A stretch of DNA of 64,000 bases, from NCBI GenBank assembly GCA_013375455.1, contig JABXJT010000010.1, forward strand, positions 1 to 64,000. The letters are read 5' to 3'. The notes beneath the pieces were generated by a model. That model did no database searches. It was not told the DNA's origin and worked only from the letters and a program-made list of their open reading frames with translations. This document shows, piece after piece, positions 44,646-55,300 of the stretch. Position 1 is the first letter of the stretch. Each line of letters starts with the position of its first letter. This DNA comes from Candidatus Helarchaeota archaeon (GTDB taxonomy: Archaea > Asgardarchaeota > Lokiarchaeia > Helarchaeales > HEL-GB-A). The translations under genes and the position numbers were made by a program.

Positions 44646-47600
44646 GTGAGCTTCATGAAGTTAATTAATCGAATTGGGAGAACGATCTCGCTCTCTAATA
44701 GAAAATTTAATAGCATGAATTTGATTTTACTCTTTACAATTGCGAGTTTTATTGGTGCTTTTACCGTTATTCTTCCCTCCCTCCTTTCTGGAATGAATGG
44801 TGATGGCAAATCCCTAGACTCTACGGCTGGATCGAATTTAGGTTATGAAGAAATCATCCAAGTGAATGTTGACACGCATGGGAATCTCACTGTCCTCGGA
44901 TCGTTTCAAGGTCCCCAAGTCAACCCCGATGTGAATTGGTCTCTCCCGGAATATGATTACCTGTTTGTGCTCCTGTTAGGAGCAGTGAATCCAAACCTGA
45001 CGGATTATTATTATGACGCCATGCAAAGCTTCGACCCAGAATGTCCCCAGAATGACGTCTACCTACAACTTCTCTTTCTCACTCGGGATGATGGGAATAT
45101 GGCTATGGGAATGGAAAATCCCGTAGTTCTTGGTGAAACCGAGATGATCCAAGCAGCTGAAACCCTTAAAACCGATATCGAGCAAGCATTTGGGATTTCC
45201 AATAACTTCTCAGCCACTCCTGTTGCAACCGGTATGCATATGGGTGAAGCACAGTATTTCATCTATGCATTCAATTATAGCGCCCAGGTTGATTATGGTC
45301 TCTTCCTTCAATACTTCGCAGATCACGCGCCTCCCGGGTTGGCTGATTGCTTTTCAACTACTCGAATTAATGATACTCAATCACGGCTAGAATGGTCATT
45401 TTCAAATAATTTTCAGCTTGCAGAAGCGACCACCTCTCTAATGCGCAACCCCTTCGCAGATTATACTTCCGCTTTTGAATGTAACGTGTATCTCTATTAT
45501 CCTGGGTATTTTGGCGCTAGCTATCCTGACTTCTCCTTTTATACCTTTAATTTGAGCGACCTCATCGATACCCCTTTGACTCCTCTTTCCCAACTAAACG
45601 AATCTGCATATTCTACCTCCGAAGTAAGCACTATTATAGAGAATGGCAAAATTCTTTCGAATATGACTTCCTCCTACCATATTCCCAGATTGATGGGTCT
45701 TGATCATGACTGGTGGCTGCTACAAAATGCCACTTTCTACGATACTTGGGTGGATGGCCTTGGCACGGTATCTGATATTCAGGTGAATTTCACCGCGCCC
45801 ATCGTCAATACCATCTTCGTTTCACCTTCCCCGGGTACCTATTCAGGAGATGTGAATATCCAGCTCTTTATTGATTCCAATATTACAGGTTGGTTTTACA
45901 CGGCTGTAATCTATGATGAGGCAACATTCAATCAACAAGTTTTCGATGATTTGAGCTTTTACTATGGATTTCCAACCGACCCCTTAGAAGCTCTCCTGAT
46001 TTTCGGCGTCCATCCAAACTATGCGGTGAATTGGACTGATACATATCGCTTCCCCAATGGAAATTATGTCATTTATGTATCTGCTAATTATAATAACCTC
46101 TCCTCATTGAGCATGCGATCCAGGTTTGGTGGGGGGGGTGCCGGCGTGGTCTATAACTATACCCGGATCACCCTTAACAATCCCGGCCAAATTACACTCG
46201 ACCCACTTTCCCTAACACCGAATGAGGTGCTCATCAAGGGTGTCAATATTACCGTCAATGCAACCAGCCCCGCATCGGTTTTGGCGGTGGAATATGAGGT
46301 CTATAATTATTCAGCTCTTATGTGGGGCGGGAGTCCCATGGCAAATGGCACGCTCAATTGGGTGGCTTCAACCATCTGGAACGGCACTTGGGACTCTACA
46401 ACCATTCCCAGCACTGAAGATTACATTCTCCGCATCAAGGCTTACGATCTCAATAATACGTTCTACCGCGATGTACCGATCACGGTTAATAACACGCTCT
46501 ATCAAGAGAACATCCCCATCTACGCTCCGATGGGTGCGCATATGGGTTCAGGGGCTTATGACATCCGAATTGGCTGCATTGAGCCCCCTCAGCTCTCAGA
46601 TCCGTTTCTAGGCGGCGGGGGCGGCGGTCCTGCCCCCATAATGTTCTTTGGATATGGAGTCGATTTTGGGATTGATTTCAACTCTCATTTATATGGTGAC
46701 GTCATCGGGATTTTCCTTATGGCTGATAATAATCATACGAATAACCCTCTGTGGTCGCAAATTAGTGAAGAAGCACACGATCTGGATTTCGGAATAACAA
46801 TAATGATGCCCGACCTGTCAGCCCAAAGCCAGGAAACATTGCTTGCAGTTCTCGAAGAGATGAAAACTGCCTTTAATTTACCTGACATGACTTACTTAGA
46901 CACCCAGGTGATGGAAATGGGCCCGGGTCAATATGCGTATTTTCAAACCTATGGCGCGAATTATACCACTATCAATTACCAGACCCTTATTAATAAATTC
47001 CACTCCAGCGTCCCCGCTGGTGGATTAGCAGAACTATATACTACAACAAATATGACGCAATCCGACCTTAACTCTTCAATGATGTTCGCATGGGTCAATC
47101 CAGACTCTGCCTACGGCAGCCTTATCTACGGTTCAACTCCAAGTGTCTTGAACTACAATCTCGGACAAAAAGCCTTTATCTCACCAATGATCTGGATTCC
47201 GAATTACTTTGATTCTTCGCTAGGGAGTAACTGGAGCGTGTCCTTACACGACCTATTTCCGCAGTTTTCCCAGTTTAACGCATGTTCCCCGTCGGTTTCA
47301 AATACCATTTACTCTGGATTTGGTCCCACGGCTTTTATCATCCCATATGGGGGCATCGCTCTGAATTCCAACATCACCGATTGGTACCCCTATGATCCAT
47401 TCTTCTTGAACGTGACGCCCATCGTTGGAATTCCAAATCCGAATGTCCTCGGGATGGTCTCATATACCATGTTAGATACAAGTATGGTCCCCTTTGGGCT
47501 TCTCACTACTGATGATATTCGCTTTAATTTCACGGGGCCTCTAATCACGAATACACTGTTGGGCCCCCTAGAGTGGCAATCAGTCGAATTATCAGATTAC

Positions 47601-50600
47601 AACGTCACCTACACCCTTCAAACCCTGTATGGGATTAATGAAACGAACATTTACTACATCCCGGTCGGTGAAAATCAGAATTATTGGGTAACCCCTGAAT
47701 TCAATGGAAATAACTGGACTAAAGCCATTAACTCCACTAGTTATCCCCCTGGTCCCTATCGAGTTCTTACCTACGTCCGGGATCAACTCGAGAATTGGGC
47801 AATAAACCAAACCTTCATTTACATGAACAATTCCATTTATACTTCCTCACTGATTATTAGAATAAACGACTGGGGCGATGTCGTACTCTCGGGGGGTGGT
47901 TTTTGGGGAGGCGACTTCTTCTTTGGGTATGGCGTGGATATGGGACTTGACTTGTCTATGCCGGAATATAATGATACGACCTTGGGGATGGTTTATATGG
48001 AGATTTCACAAGAAGACGACTTCAATGAATTATCCTATGCAGTAACTGAGGAAAACTGGAATGTAATTATCTTCGTTGAGGGTTCGTGGCCGGAACCCAC
48101 AGATGAGGAACTCAAGGAGGTTGCCACTCCAATTATTGCAGATCTCGAAAGAGTCTTTGATGTTCCTGGCCAATTCCAATATGTAGAGGAGCATCTCATC
48201 GGTCCACCGCATCAAGCATGGGTGATGAACTATACCACATCCAATGATTATGATTATTTCCTCGACCACTATGAAACTTTTATGAAGGGAAATCTTTCGA
48301 ATGTATTTTCCAAAGAGAACATGCTCAAGGCGAATCAATCCTGTATATGGTATTTTATTCTTCCAGAGTACGTGGTACGAGAAGATTTAGCCTGGATGGG
48401 GTACCCAACAACTGGAAATATAGGAGACCATATATATATGGCGCCAATCATGCATTTCGAGGATGTTTATGACTATACGGCTTTAAATCAAACGCACAAC
48501 TTCTCTCTCGCGGATCTTCTCGGCATTAGCCAAATCAACACGGATTATGAACAAGGAATGACCTATAGCCAGAGTACTATAATAACCCAGATCCAGGGTG
48601 GAAATTATACAGATGTATACCCAAACATTCCCGGCTATACTACTTATACTCCTTTCTCGATGCCATCTAGATATGAATTTCTGATGCAGACCAAACAAGG
48701 CCCTATGCAAATGGGAATAAACTGGACCGACGATATCAGATTCAATTTCACAGCTCCTTATACACTACTTGATATTCTATCGCCCATTGAGGGCTCGACC
48801 GTACATGGAGACGTCGAATTAATAGTTAATGCCACGACGCTTGCCCCCTCCATAACTGATATTGCAGCAGACATCTATCTAGCCGGTACATTATCGGACT
48901 TGCTTGGGACATCACCCCTTGCCACAATTACTCTCACCTACGATCCGGTGGGTCAGTTTTGGAATGCCACGTGGGAGACGCACGATGCAACCTTTACCAA
49001 TGGATGGTACGATATCATTTTTTGGTCTCAAGATAGTTTAGGACGCCCTCAGCGGAATATAACTCGCGTGTGCGTGCACAACACTTTCTACACAGAAGAC
49101 TTACAGCTAATCATCGATCAAGGCGGAAATATCACTGCCACGTTCCAATGTTCGGGTAATACTTTAGGAGTTGATTATAATGCGTCAATTCCTGAGTACC
49201 AAGAGACTGTTCTTACCACCTTCATGATTACTAACACCTTTTCCGGATCTCAAAACTATTCTAGCCAAATATTGACTGAGTGGTTGGACATCCCTGATAA
49301 TGATTTTGGACTATCGGTAATGGTTCCTTCAGATAAGACCGAAGCAGAGGCACTCCTCATCGCCTCACCTATCAAGGACGACTATGAACGGATCCTTGGG
49401 ATTGAAGGGAATTTAAGTTATCTCCATTTCGGCCCATTCTTTATGCCAATGCCAGGAATGGAAGATATGAACCTTGTCTTTTTTGGAAGCAACTATACCC
49501 CCTCAGTAAACTTCAACTACTTTGTGGATCACGTTCATCAATCAATCCCATCTGGTATGAACAATTCCCTTCCAGCTTCAACCCTAGCTACGACGGATTG
49601 CTTTTTTCAGTGGGTGACGTTCTCGGATCCAGCTATGGCTCCTGGTGGGGCGGAGGGTCCCAATATGCAGGTTGATATGACTTCATTATTAATGGGAATA
49701 TTCTTTTTCCCTGAATACTACGGGGCAAATTATATGACGACTCCAGCTACTCACAATTTATCCCTTGCTACATTGTTTAATGTACCCCAATTCGCCTATG
49801 CTTCGACTGATGTCGCAGACACCGTGTATTCTCGCGCTTACATTACAACCGAGAATGCGAACATTACAAGCTGGTATCCTGATATTCCAGGCATGACTAG
49901 GAAGAATCCAGATGAGCCCGAGTACGAGGTTACCCTTGCAATGAAAAATCCCTACGATCGTGGGGCAGGACAATATCAGTTCACTGAAGTGGATATTGGA
50001 GTGGACGATGTCAATGTCACGTTTGATACGGCGATGACTCGCGCAACCGTGGTCACTCCGCTTCCCGGTGCAATTATCGATGGCAACACTACCGTTCGCG
50101 TCTTTGTAGAAAACAGTACCCCCGTCAAGAGTGTCACTTTTAAAGTATATACCGAGGCTGAATTAGATTTCCTCGCAATTTCAAACCTGTTCGGTGGTGA
50201 GATGCCCGACTCTCGCTTTCCTGGAATTTATGGGCAAGGTTCTATGATCGAAGAAGGAGGGGGGTATTGGAATTACACGTGGCTCGCCTATCAACAGGCA
50301 GATGGACCTGTCTGGTTTGAAATCGTGGTGGGTACGGAGGATGACTTCTATGTGTATAACACCACGGAAGTCACAATCGCCAATTCCAACCCCTTGGCCA
50401 TCAACGTGCTTTCGCCTTCCGATGGTGCCTCTATGAGTGGAATGATGCAGTTATCAGCTCAGGTCATCAATTCTACCCCTGTTAATCAAGTTGTGTGCAC
50501 TGTCTACTCCGCCTCACCCTCCATTCCGCTAAGTACTATTCCACTTGAAGCACAAGGTGGCGGTGTCTACAGTGGCTACTATGGCACCCATGGATTAGTA

Positions 50601-52292
50601 AATGGCACTTATAACCTCCTTTTCAATGTTAGCGATACATATGGGGCAATTGCTTATAATGACTCCGTGGCAATTAGCGTTTTAAATCCAACACTCTTCG
50701 AAATCGCGTTATTGTATCCAACATCCAAGCTCAATTGGTCAAGTTCCGCCGAAATCTCCGCACTCGGCACGGGGCCCTATCATACGAAGATTATCTATTA
50801 TAAAATCACACAACAATACTATCATTCAGGCTATAATTATTGGAGCTCGCGTGGTACCATGGCGGAAGGCTTTATGGTGGACCCCGATTCGACGTGGGAG
50901 GCCACCATCGACACGTCTATGTGGTCGGCCCTAGTGGAAGATGGTGGTGAATGGTATGAAGCCTATTACTTGATCGAACTGACTGGCACGGACACCGGAT
51001 ACGCCGAAGCTACCTACTCTGAGCGATTCCCACTAAGCTCACCCGCGAATCTTACGGCGGAAATCAACAACCCGAACGATTGGGATACGCTTTCGGGCAT
51101 CGCTTATGTCAACGTGACGACCCTTGATGGCACGCCCTTCACCGAGGTTTATGGTAGGGTCCTTCGTGGTACTGATGATTACTTGATTCAAGAACTCAAT
51201 TTCACTATAACCGGGCCTGGCTACGATGCCTTTGCGCCAGTATATACTTACATCCATGAAAATATATTTTATGACATTGAAGTCTGGGGTATCACGGGAA
51301 CGGGGGCCTTCCTTGATTCTGTCCGGGTTGACTTCTGGAATGACCCAATTTTCACCATGGAGTGCATCAATCCCGGACCATCGGACACCGTGACGGGGCT
51401 CATCACCGTCCAGCTTGATATTACAAACGTGACGCCTCTTACTTATATCTGGGCGGAGATCAGGGTGCCGGATGGTCCGTGGGAAGCGCGATTGGATTCG
51501 TTCGTGTATAATAGCACGACTGGGTATTGGGAGCAGCCATGGTATTCAACGGAAGTCGCTGATGGGAATTATGACATCGATTGCGGTTGCAAGGATAGTA
51601 ATGACATCGAAGTCTATTATAAACATAGAATCACGATTAATAACCCACCAAATGTTACCATCCTCGAACCAGCTCCTGCAAGCAACTACGACGAATACGA
51701 GAACATCCATTTCGTCGTCCAGATCCCCGATAGAGATGTTGATCACCTTGAGCTGTGGGCGGAAGGTGATTACATCATGAACTTCACGAAGAGTGCTGGC
51801 GAGAATTGGACGGCTGATTGGTCAGATACAATTGGGTATTATGGCGCAGTCCTCATTCAAGTATTCGCTTATGACATTGGTGGGCAGGTGAATGATACCG
51901 AATGGATAGGGATCAGCATTAATAAAACCATCCCACCCGCGGGACGTGCAGACATTTACAATGGAACCACTACGTATGTTAACGGTACCCCACAAACCAC
52001 ATTCGTTGAAAATGATACGGTCGAATATCATGCCACGATTCGAGGTGATGCTGGAAACTCTACATACCATATCACTGCCCATACGGACGATCCAAATTTA
52101 CAGGGCTATCTAGAATATACCGAGAATGTAACTGTCACTGCCGGGCAAGATCTCCAAATCTCCTTCAATTATACAATAGCAACTGGAGCGCCAACTGGTA
52201 CCTATACCGTATGGATTCTGATATGGACGGAATGGCCTTGGAATGGTGGCATTTGCGTCGATTTCATAATCATCACCTTTGAGGTTGTCTAA
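44646..52292 (+). CDS. Giant secreted surface protein with four tandem modules
   Basis: A 2548-residue protein. A hydrophobic segment (NLILLFTIASFIGAFTVILPSLL, residues ~22-45) is the export signal. Four related modules follow, beginning near residues 68, 620, 1067 and 1484; each opens with a strand pair (..VDFGIDFN.., ..VDMGLDLSMPEY..), has a 'I..DLERVFGI..' helix, a 'QYFIYAFNYS..DYGLFLQYF' hairpin and ends in Ig-like beta units. Residues ~1800-2548 are Ig/MG-like repeats. There is no C-terminal membrane helix, so it is free or held by partners, most likely the next gene's product. Sequons are frequent. AGGGTGA fits ATG 44655 better than GTG 44646. No catalytic motif found. The downstream membrane gene follows after 48 bases. 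Confidence 0.8.
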   Translation: MSFMKLINRIGRTISLSNRKFNSMNLILLFTIASFIGAFTVILPSLLSGMNGDGKSLDSTAGSNLGYEEIIQVNVDTHGNLTVLGSFQGPQVNPDVNWSLPEYDYLFVLLLGAVNPNLTDYYYDAMQSFDPECPQNDVYLQLLFLTRDDGNMAMGMENPVVLGETEMIQAAETLKTDIEQAFGISNNFSATPVATGMHMGEAQYFIYAFNYSAQVDYGLFLQYFADHAPPGLADCFSTTRINDTQSRLEWSFSNNFQLAEATTSLMRNPFADYTSAFECNVYLYYPGYFGASYPDFSFYTFNLSDLIDTPLTPLSQLNESAYSTSEVSTIIENGKILSNMTSSYHIPRLMGLDHDWWLLQNATFYDTWVDGLGTVSDIQVNFTAPIVNTIFVSPSPGTYSGDVNIQLFIDSNITGWFYTAVIYDEATFNQQVFDDLSFYYGFPTDPLEALLIFGVHPNYAVNWTDTYRFPNGNYVIYVSANYNNLSSLSMRSRFGGGGAGVVYNYTRITLNNPGQITLDPLSLTPNEVLIKGVNITVNATSPASVLAVEYEVYNYSALMWGGSPMANGTLNWVASTIWNGTWDSTTIPSTEDYILRIKAYDLNNTFYRDVPITVNNTLYQENIPIYAPMGAHMGSGAYDIRIGCIEPPQLSDPFLGGGGGGPAPIMFFGYGVDFGIDFNSHLYGDVIGIFLMADNNHTNNPLWSQISEEAHDLDFGITIMMPDLSAQSQETLLAVLEEMKTAFNLPDMTYLDTQVMEMGPGQYAYFQTYGANYTTINYQTLINKFHSSVPAGGLAELYTTTNMTQSDLNSSMMFAWVNPDSAYGSLIYGSTPSVLNYNLGQKAFISPMIWIPNYFDSSLGSNWSVSLHDLFPQFSQFNACSPSVSNTIYSGFGPTAFIIPYGGIALNSNITDWYPYDPFFLNVTPIVGIPNPNVLGMVSYTMLDTSMVPFGLLTTDDIRFNFTGPLITNTLLGPLEWQSVELSDYNVTYTLQTLYGINETNIYYIPVGENQNYWVTPEFNGNNWTKAINSTSYPPGPYRVLTYVRDQLENWAINQTFIYMNNSIYTSSLIIRINDWGDVVLSGGGFWGGDFFFGYGVDMGLDLSMPEYNDTTLGMVYMEISQEDDFNELSYAVTEENWNVIIFVEGSWPEPTDEELKEVATPIIADLERVFDVPGQFQYVEEHLIGPPHQAWVMNYTTSNDYDYFLDHYETFMKGNLSNVFSKENMLKANQSCIWYFILPEYVVREDLAWMGYPTTGNIGDHIYMAPIMHFEDVYDYTALNQTHNFSLADLLGISQINTDYEQGMTYSQSTIITQIQGGNYTDVYPNIPGYTTYTPFSMPSRYEFLMQTKQGPMQMGINWTDDIRFNFTAPYTLLDILSPIEGSTVHGDVELIVNATTLAPSITDIAADIYLAGTLSDLLGTSPLATITLTYDPVGQFWNATWETHDATFTNGWYDIIFWSQDSLGRPQRNITRVCVHNTFYTEDLQLIIDQGGNITATFQCSGNTLGVDYNASIPEYQETVLTTFMITNTFSGSQNYSSQILTEWLDIPDNDFGLSVMVPSDKTEAEALLIASPIKDDYERILGIEGNLSYLHFGPFFMPMPGMEDMNLVFFGSNYTPSVNFNYFVDHVHQSIPSGMNNSLPASTLATTDCFFQWVTFSDPAMAPGGAEGPNMQVDMTSLLMGIFFFPEYYGANYMTTPATHNLSLATLFNVPQFAYASTDVADTVYSRAYITTENANITSWYPDIPGMTRKNPDEPEYEVTLAMKNPYDRGAGQYQFTEVDIGVDDVNVTFDTAMTRATVVTPLPGAIIDGNTTVRVFVENSTPVKSVTFKVYTEAELDFLAISNLFGGEMPDSRFPGIYGQGSMIEEGGGYWNYTWLAYQQADGPVWFEIVVGTEDDFYVYNTTEVTIANSNPLAINVLSPSDGASMSGMMQLSAQVINSTPVNQVVCTVYSASPSIPLSTIPLEAQGGGVYSGYYGTHGLVNGTYNLLFNVSDTYGAIAYNDSVAISVLNPTLFEIALLYPTSKLNWSSSAEISALGTGPYHTKIIYYKITQQYYHSGYNYWSSRGTMAEGFMVDPDSTWEATIDTSMWSALVEDGGEWYEAYYLIELTGTDTGYAEATYSERFPLSSPANLTAEINNPNDWDTLSGIAYVNVTTLDGTPFTEVYGRVLRGTDDYLIQELNFTITGPGYDAFAPVYTYIHENIFYDIEVWGITGTGAFLDSVRVDFWNDPIFTMECINPGPSDTVTGLITVQLDITNVTPLTYIWAEIRVPDGPWEARLDSFVYNSTTGYWEQPWYSTEVADGNYDIDCGCKDSNDIEVYYKHRITINNPPNVTILEPAPASNYDEYENIHFVVQIPDRDVDHLELWAEGDYIMNFTKSAGENWTADWSDTIGYYGAVLIQVFAYDIGGQVNDTEWIGISINKTIPPAGRADIYNGTTTYVNGTPQTTFVENDTVEYHATIRGDAGNSTYHITAHTDDPNLQGYLEYTENVTVTAGQDLQISFNYTIATGAPTGTYTVWILIWTEWPWNGGICVDFIIITFEVV

Positions 52293-52340
52293 AACCTCCT
52301 TTTTGATCAAGGATCATCACCACTCTTGAGGTAAAAACAG

Positions 52341-55300
52341 ATGAATAACAAAAATCGCCGGAACAAAATAATTCTGTGCTCAGTCGTTGCAGCGTTATTT
52401 GTCCTTATGTTATCGTTCAATTTAACAGACCCACCAATGTCAACACCAATGACGAATTCAGCTCCGAATTCGGGGGGACCGCTCTTCAAATTGCAAGAAA
52501 ATGTTACTCTCACTGTAACAACGAACGCTTCAGTCTACCTTCCCACTCAAAACATGAAAATTCGGGCAAATTTTACCTATGAGAATGGAACAGCGATTGA
52601 TGCGGCGGTTACAGCCTTTTACTTTCAAGGTCCAAACCTCGAACCACTGGGGAGTAAGGGCAATGTTACGGACTCCAACGGTATCTCAACCGCAGAATTC
52701 TTCATCAAAGCCAATTATCTTGATGGAAATTATACCGTGTATGTCACCGCTACAAAGGGGGCTGAGAACGCAAGTAAAACGATCTATGTCATTGTAAATG
52801 CTACTTACATTCAAATTACCATGTATCCCCCAATCCTCATTGGTGACACTTTTAATGTAGATGCGTATTACGGTTTCACTAATGGAACCCCCATCGCAAA
52901 CGCACTTTGCACTTTCCTATTTCGGAACGCTTCTAAAATTCTCGGGAGTAAATCCGATTTTACAGATGTAACAGGGGTTGCCACCCAAAGCTTTGGGACA
53001 ATCGGCTACGCTGAGGGTTGGTACGAGATGTATGTCACCGCTCTCAAAGGGAATTATACCAAGGTCGCCAATCGAACCTTCTTCATTACGGCGTATGATG
53101 GGCCTATCATTCTCGATCCCACCTTAACGCCAGATCCACCTGCCTATAACGAATCAAGTCTGGTTAATGTATCCATTGGCGTTGCCCCTGGGTATGCTAA
53201 TATTACTGGTGCCAAGCTGAGTTTTTATAACGGGACGGGGTGGTACAATCTCACGATGACCAATTCGACCCCCATTGATTGGAGGGGATTCGCGTATTAT
53301 GATGCATCTATACCACCTCATAACTATAATCTCCAGATCTCCTACAAAATTTGGTCGATTGATTCACTCGGTAATCAATCTTGGAATGATAATGGAGGTC
53401 AGTTATTCAATTATACCGTGGGCGATCGTTGGGGACCGACTGTTGATGATCCCACCTGGACTACCCCCATTACCTATAATACTACGGTCAATGTCACCGT
53501 CCGTATAAGGGAAGATCCGCTCTCTCCAACAGTTCCATCAAGCATCTTTAATGCTTCGCTGTTCTATCAATTTGGGGCCATCCCAGTTGAAATCCTAATG
53601 TCTCAACTTAATGGAACTTTACGTGACGGGTATTGGACGGGTTTAATTCCCACCCTCTCATATGGTACTAATGTTGATTTTTGGATTCAATCTTTTGATT
53701 CGGCTGGCAACCCCACCGTGAATAATAATGGAGGCGCCAATTTCTCCTATACTGTTGATGACTTCTGGGGACCGACCATCTCTAATATATTACTCAATAA
53801 TGCGCCCATCGCTTATAATATGACCGCAAACATAACCTGTCGCGTACAGGAACCAACAGTCCCGGCGCTTGCCTCGGGGATAGATGAGGTCATTCTCGGT
53901 TATCATGATGGTCTAGGCTGGAACAACATCTCCATGACTTGGACAGGCGGAACTCCCTATGATAGCAATTATCAAGCATTCATCCCAGAAATCCAATATG
54001 GAACAACAGTTCTCTATTATATTTGGTGTAATGATACCGCGGGCAATCCAACCTTGGACAATAACTCGGGATCAGCCTACCCATACTTTGTTAATGACTT
54101 CACCCCTCCTAATATCTCATCGGTTGTAGTGGCCAATGCCCCCATTGCTTATCCTATGCCGACAAATGTTACTTGTCTCATCCAAGAATTATCAGTTCCA
54201 ACTGTCCAGTCAACCGTTGATACACCCATCTTAATTTATCGAGAAAATGGTGGAAGTTGGATCAACTTGACAATGAATCGTTACAGCGGAAACGCCGCAG
54301 ATGGCTGGTATTCCGCCGAGATTCCGCCGCTTGACTACGGCACCCTCGTAGAATACTGGATATGGTGCAATGATACAGCTGGTAATACTGCATACAATGA
54401 TAATTCGAGTAACTATTATTCATACGTGGTAGATGACTTTGCAGGACCTTCTATCTCAGCTATAACAGTCCAAAACGCCCCAATTGCATATACCATGCAA
54501 GCAAATATAACTGTGCGCATTCAGGAGGATACCGTACCAACTCTCGCCTCTGGAGTCGATACTGTTATCCTTAGCTATAATGATGGTGGTGGTTGGGTTA
54601 ATGTCTCAATGAATCGTTATGTGGGCAATCAGTATGATGGTTATTATGCGGCACTTATCCCTGAACACGCATATAACACCCTAGTACAATATTGGATTTG
54701 GTGCAATGACTCGGCTGGCAACCCGAGCCTGGATAACAATTCGGGGCTTGCTTATTCTTATGTAGTGGACGATTTCTTGAGCCCCTCGATCTCAGCGGTT
54801 ACGCTTCAAAATCCTCCGATTTTTTATAATAAGACTGCTAATATAACCTGCCGCGTGCAAGAGCCCACGGCACCTGCCAATGCTGCTGGCGTTCATACTG
54901 TAATTCTCATGTATAACGATGGAACTGATCACAATTTGACAATGACACGATATATTGGGGATCAGTATGATGGTTACTACACTGCTCTTATACCTGAAAT
55001 TGCTTTTGGAACCTCAGTTAATTACTGGGTTTGGTGTAATGATTCGGCTAACAATCCTTCATCCAGTGGATTAGGTAATTATGTTCCGCTTGATCCCTGG
55101 GGTCCTACGATTTCGGCTATTCTAATCCAGAATCTCCCAATTGCATATAATATGACTGCCAATGTGACTTGCCGCGTACAAGAGCCTACAATACCAGCAA
55201 ATGCGGCAGGCGTTGACACCGTTATTCTTATCTATGATAATGGTGGTGGCTGGACCAATATAACGATGACGCGTTACACTGGAAACCAGTATGATGGATA

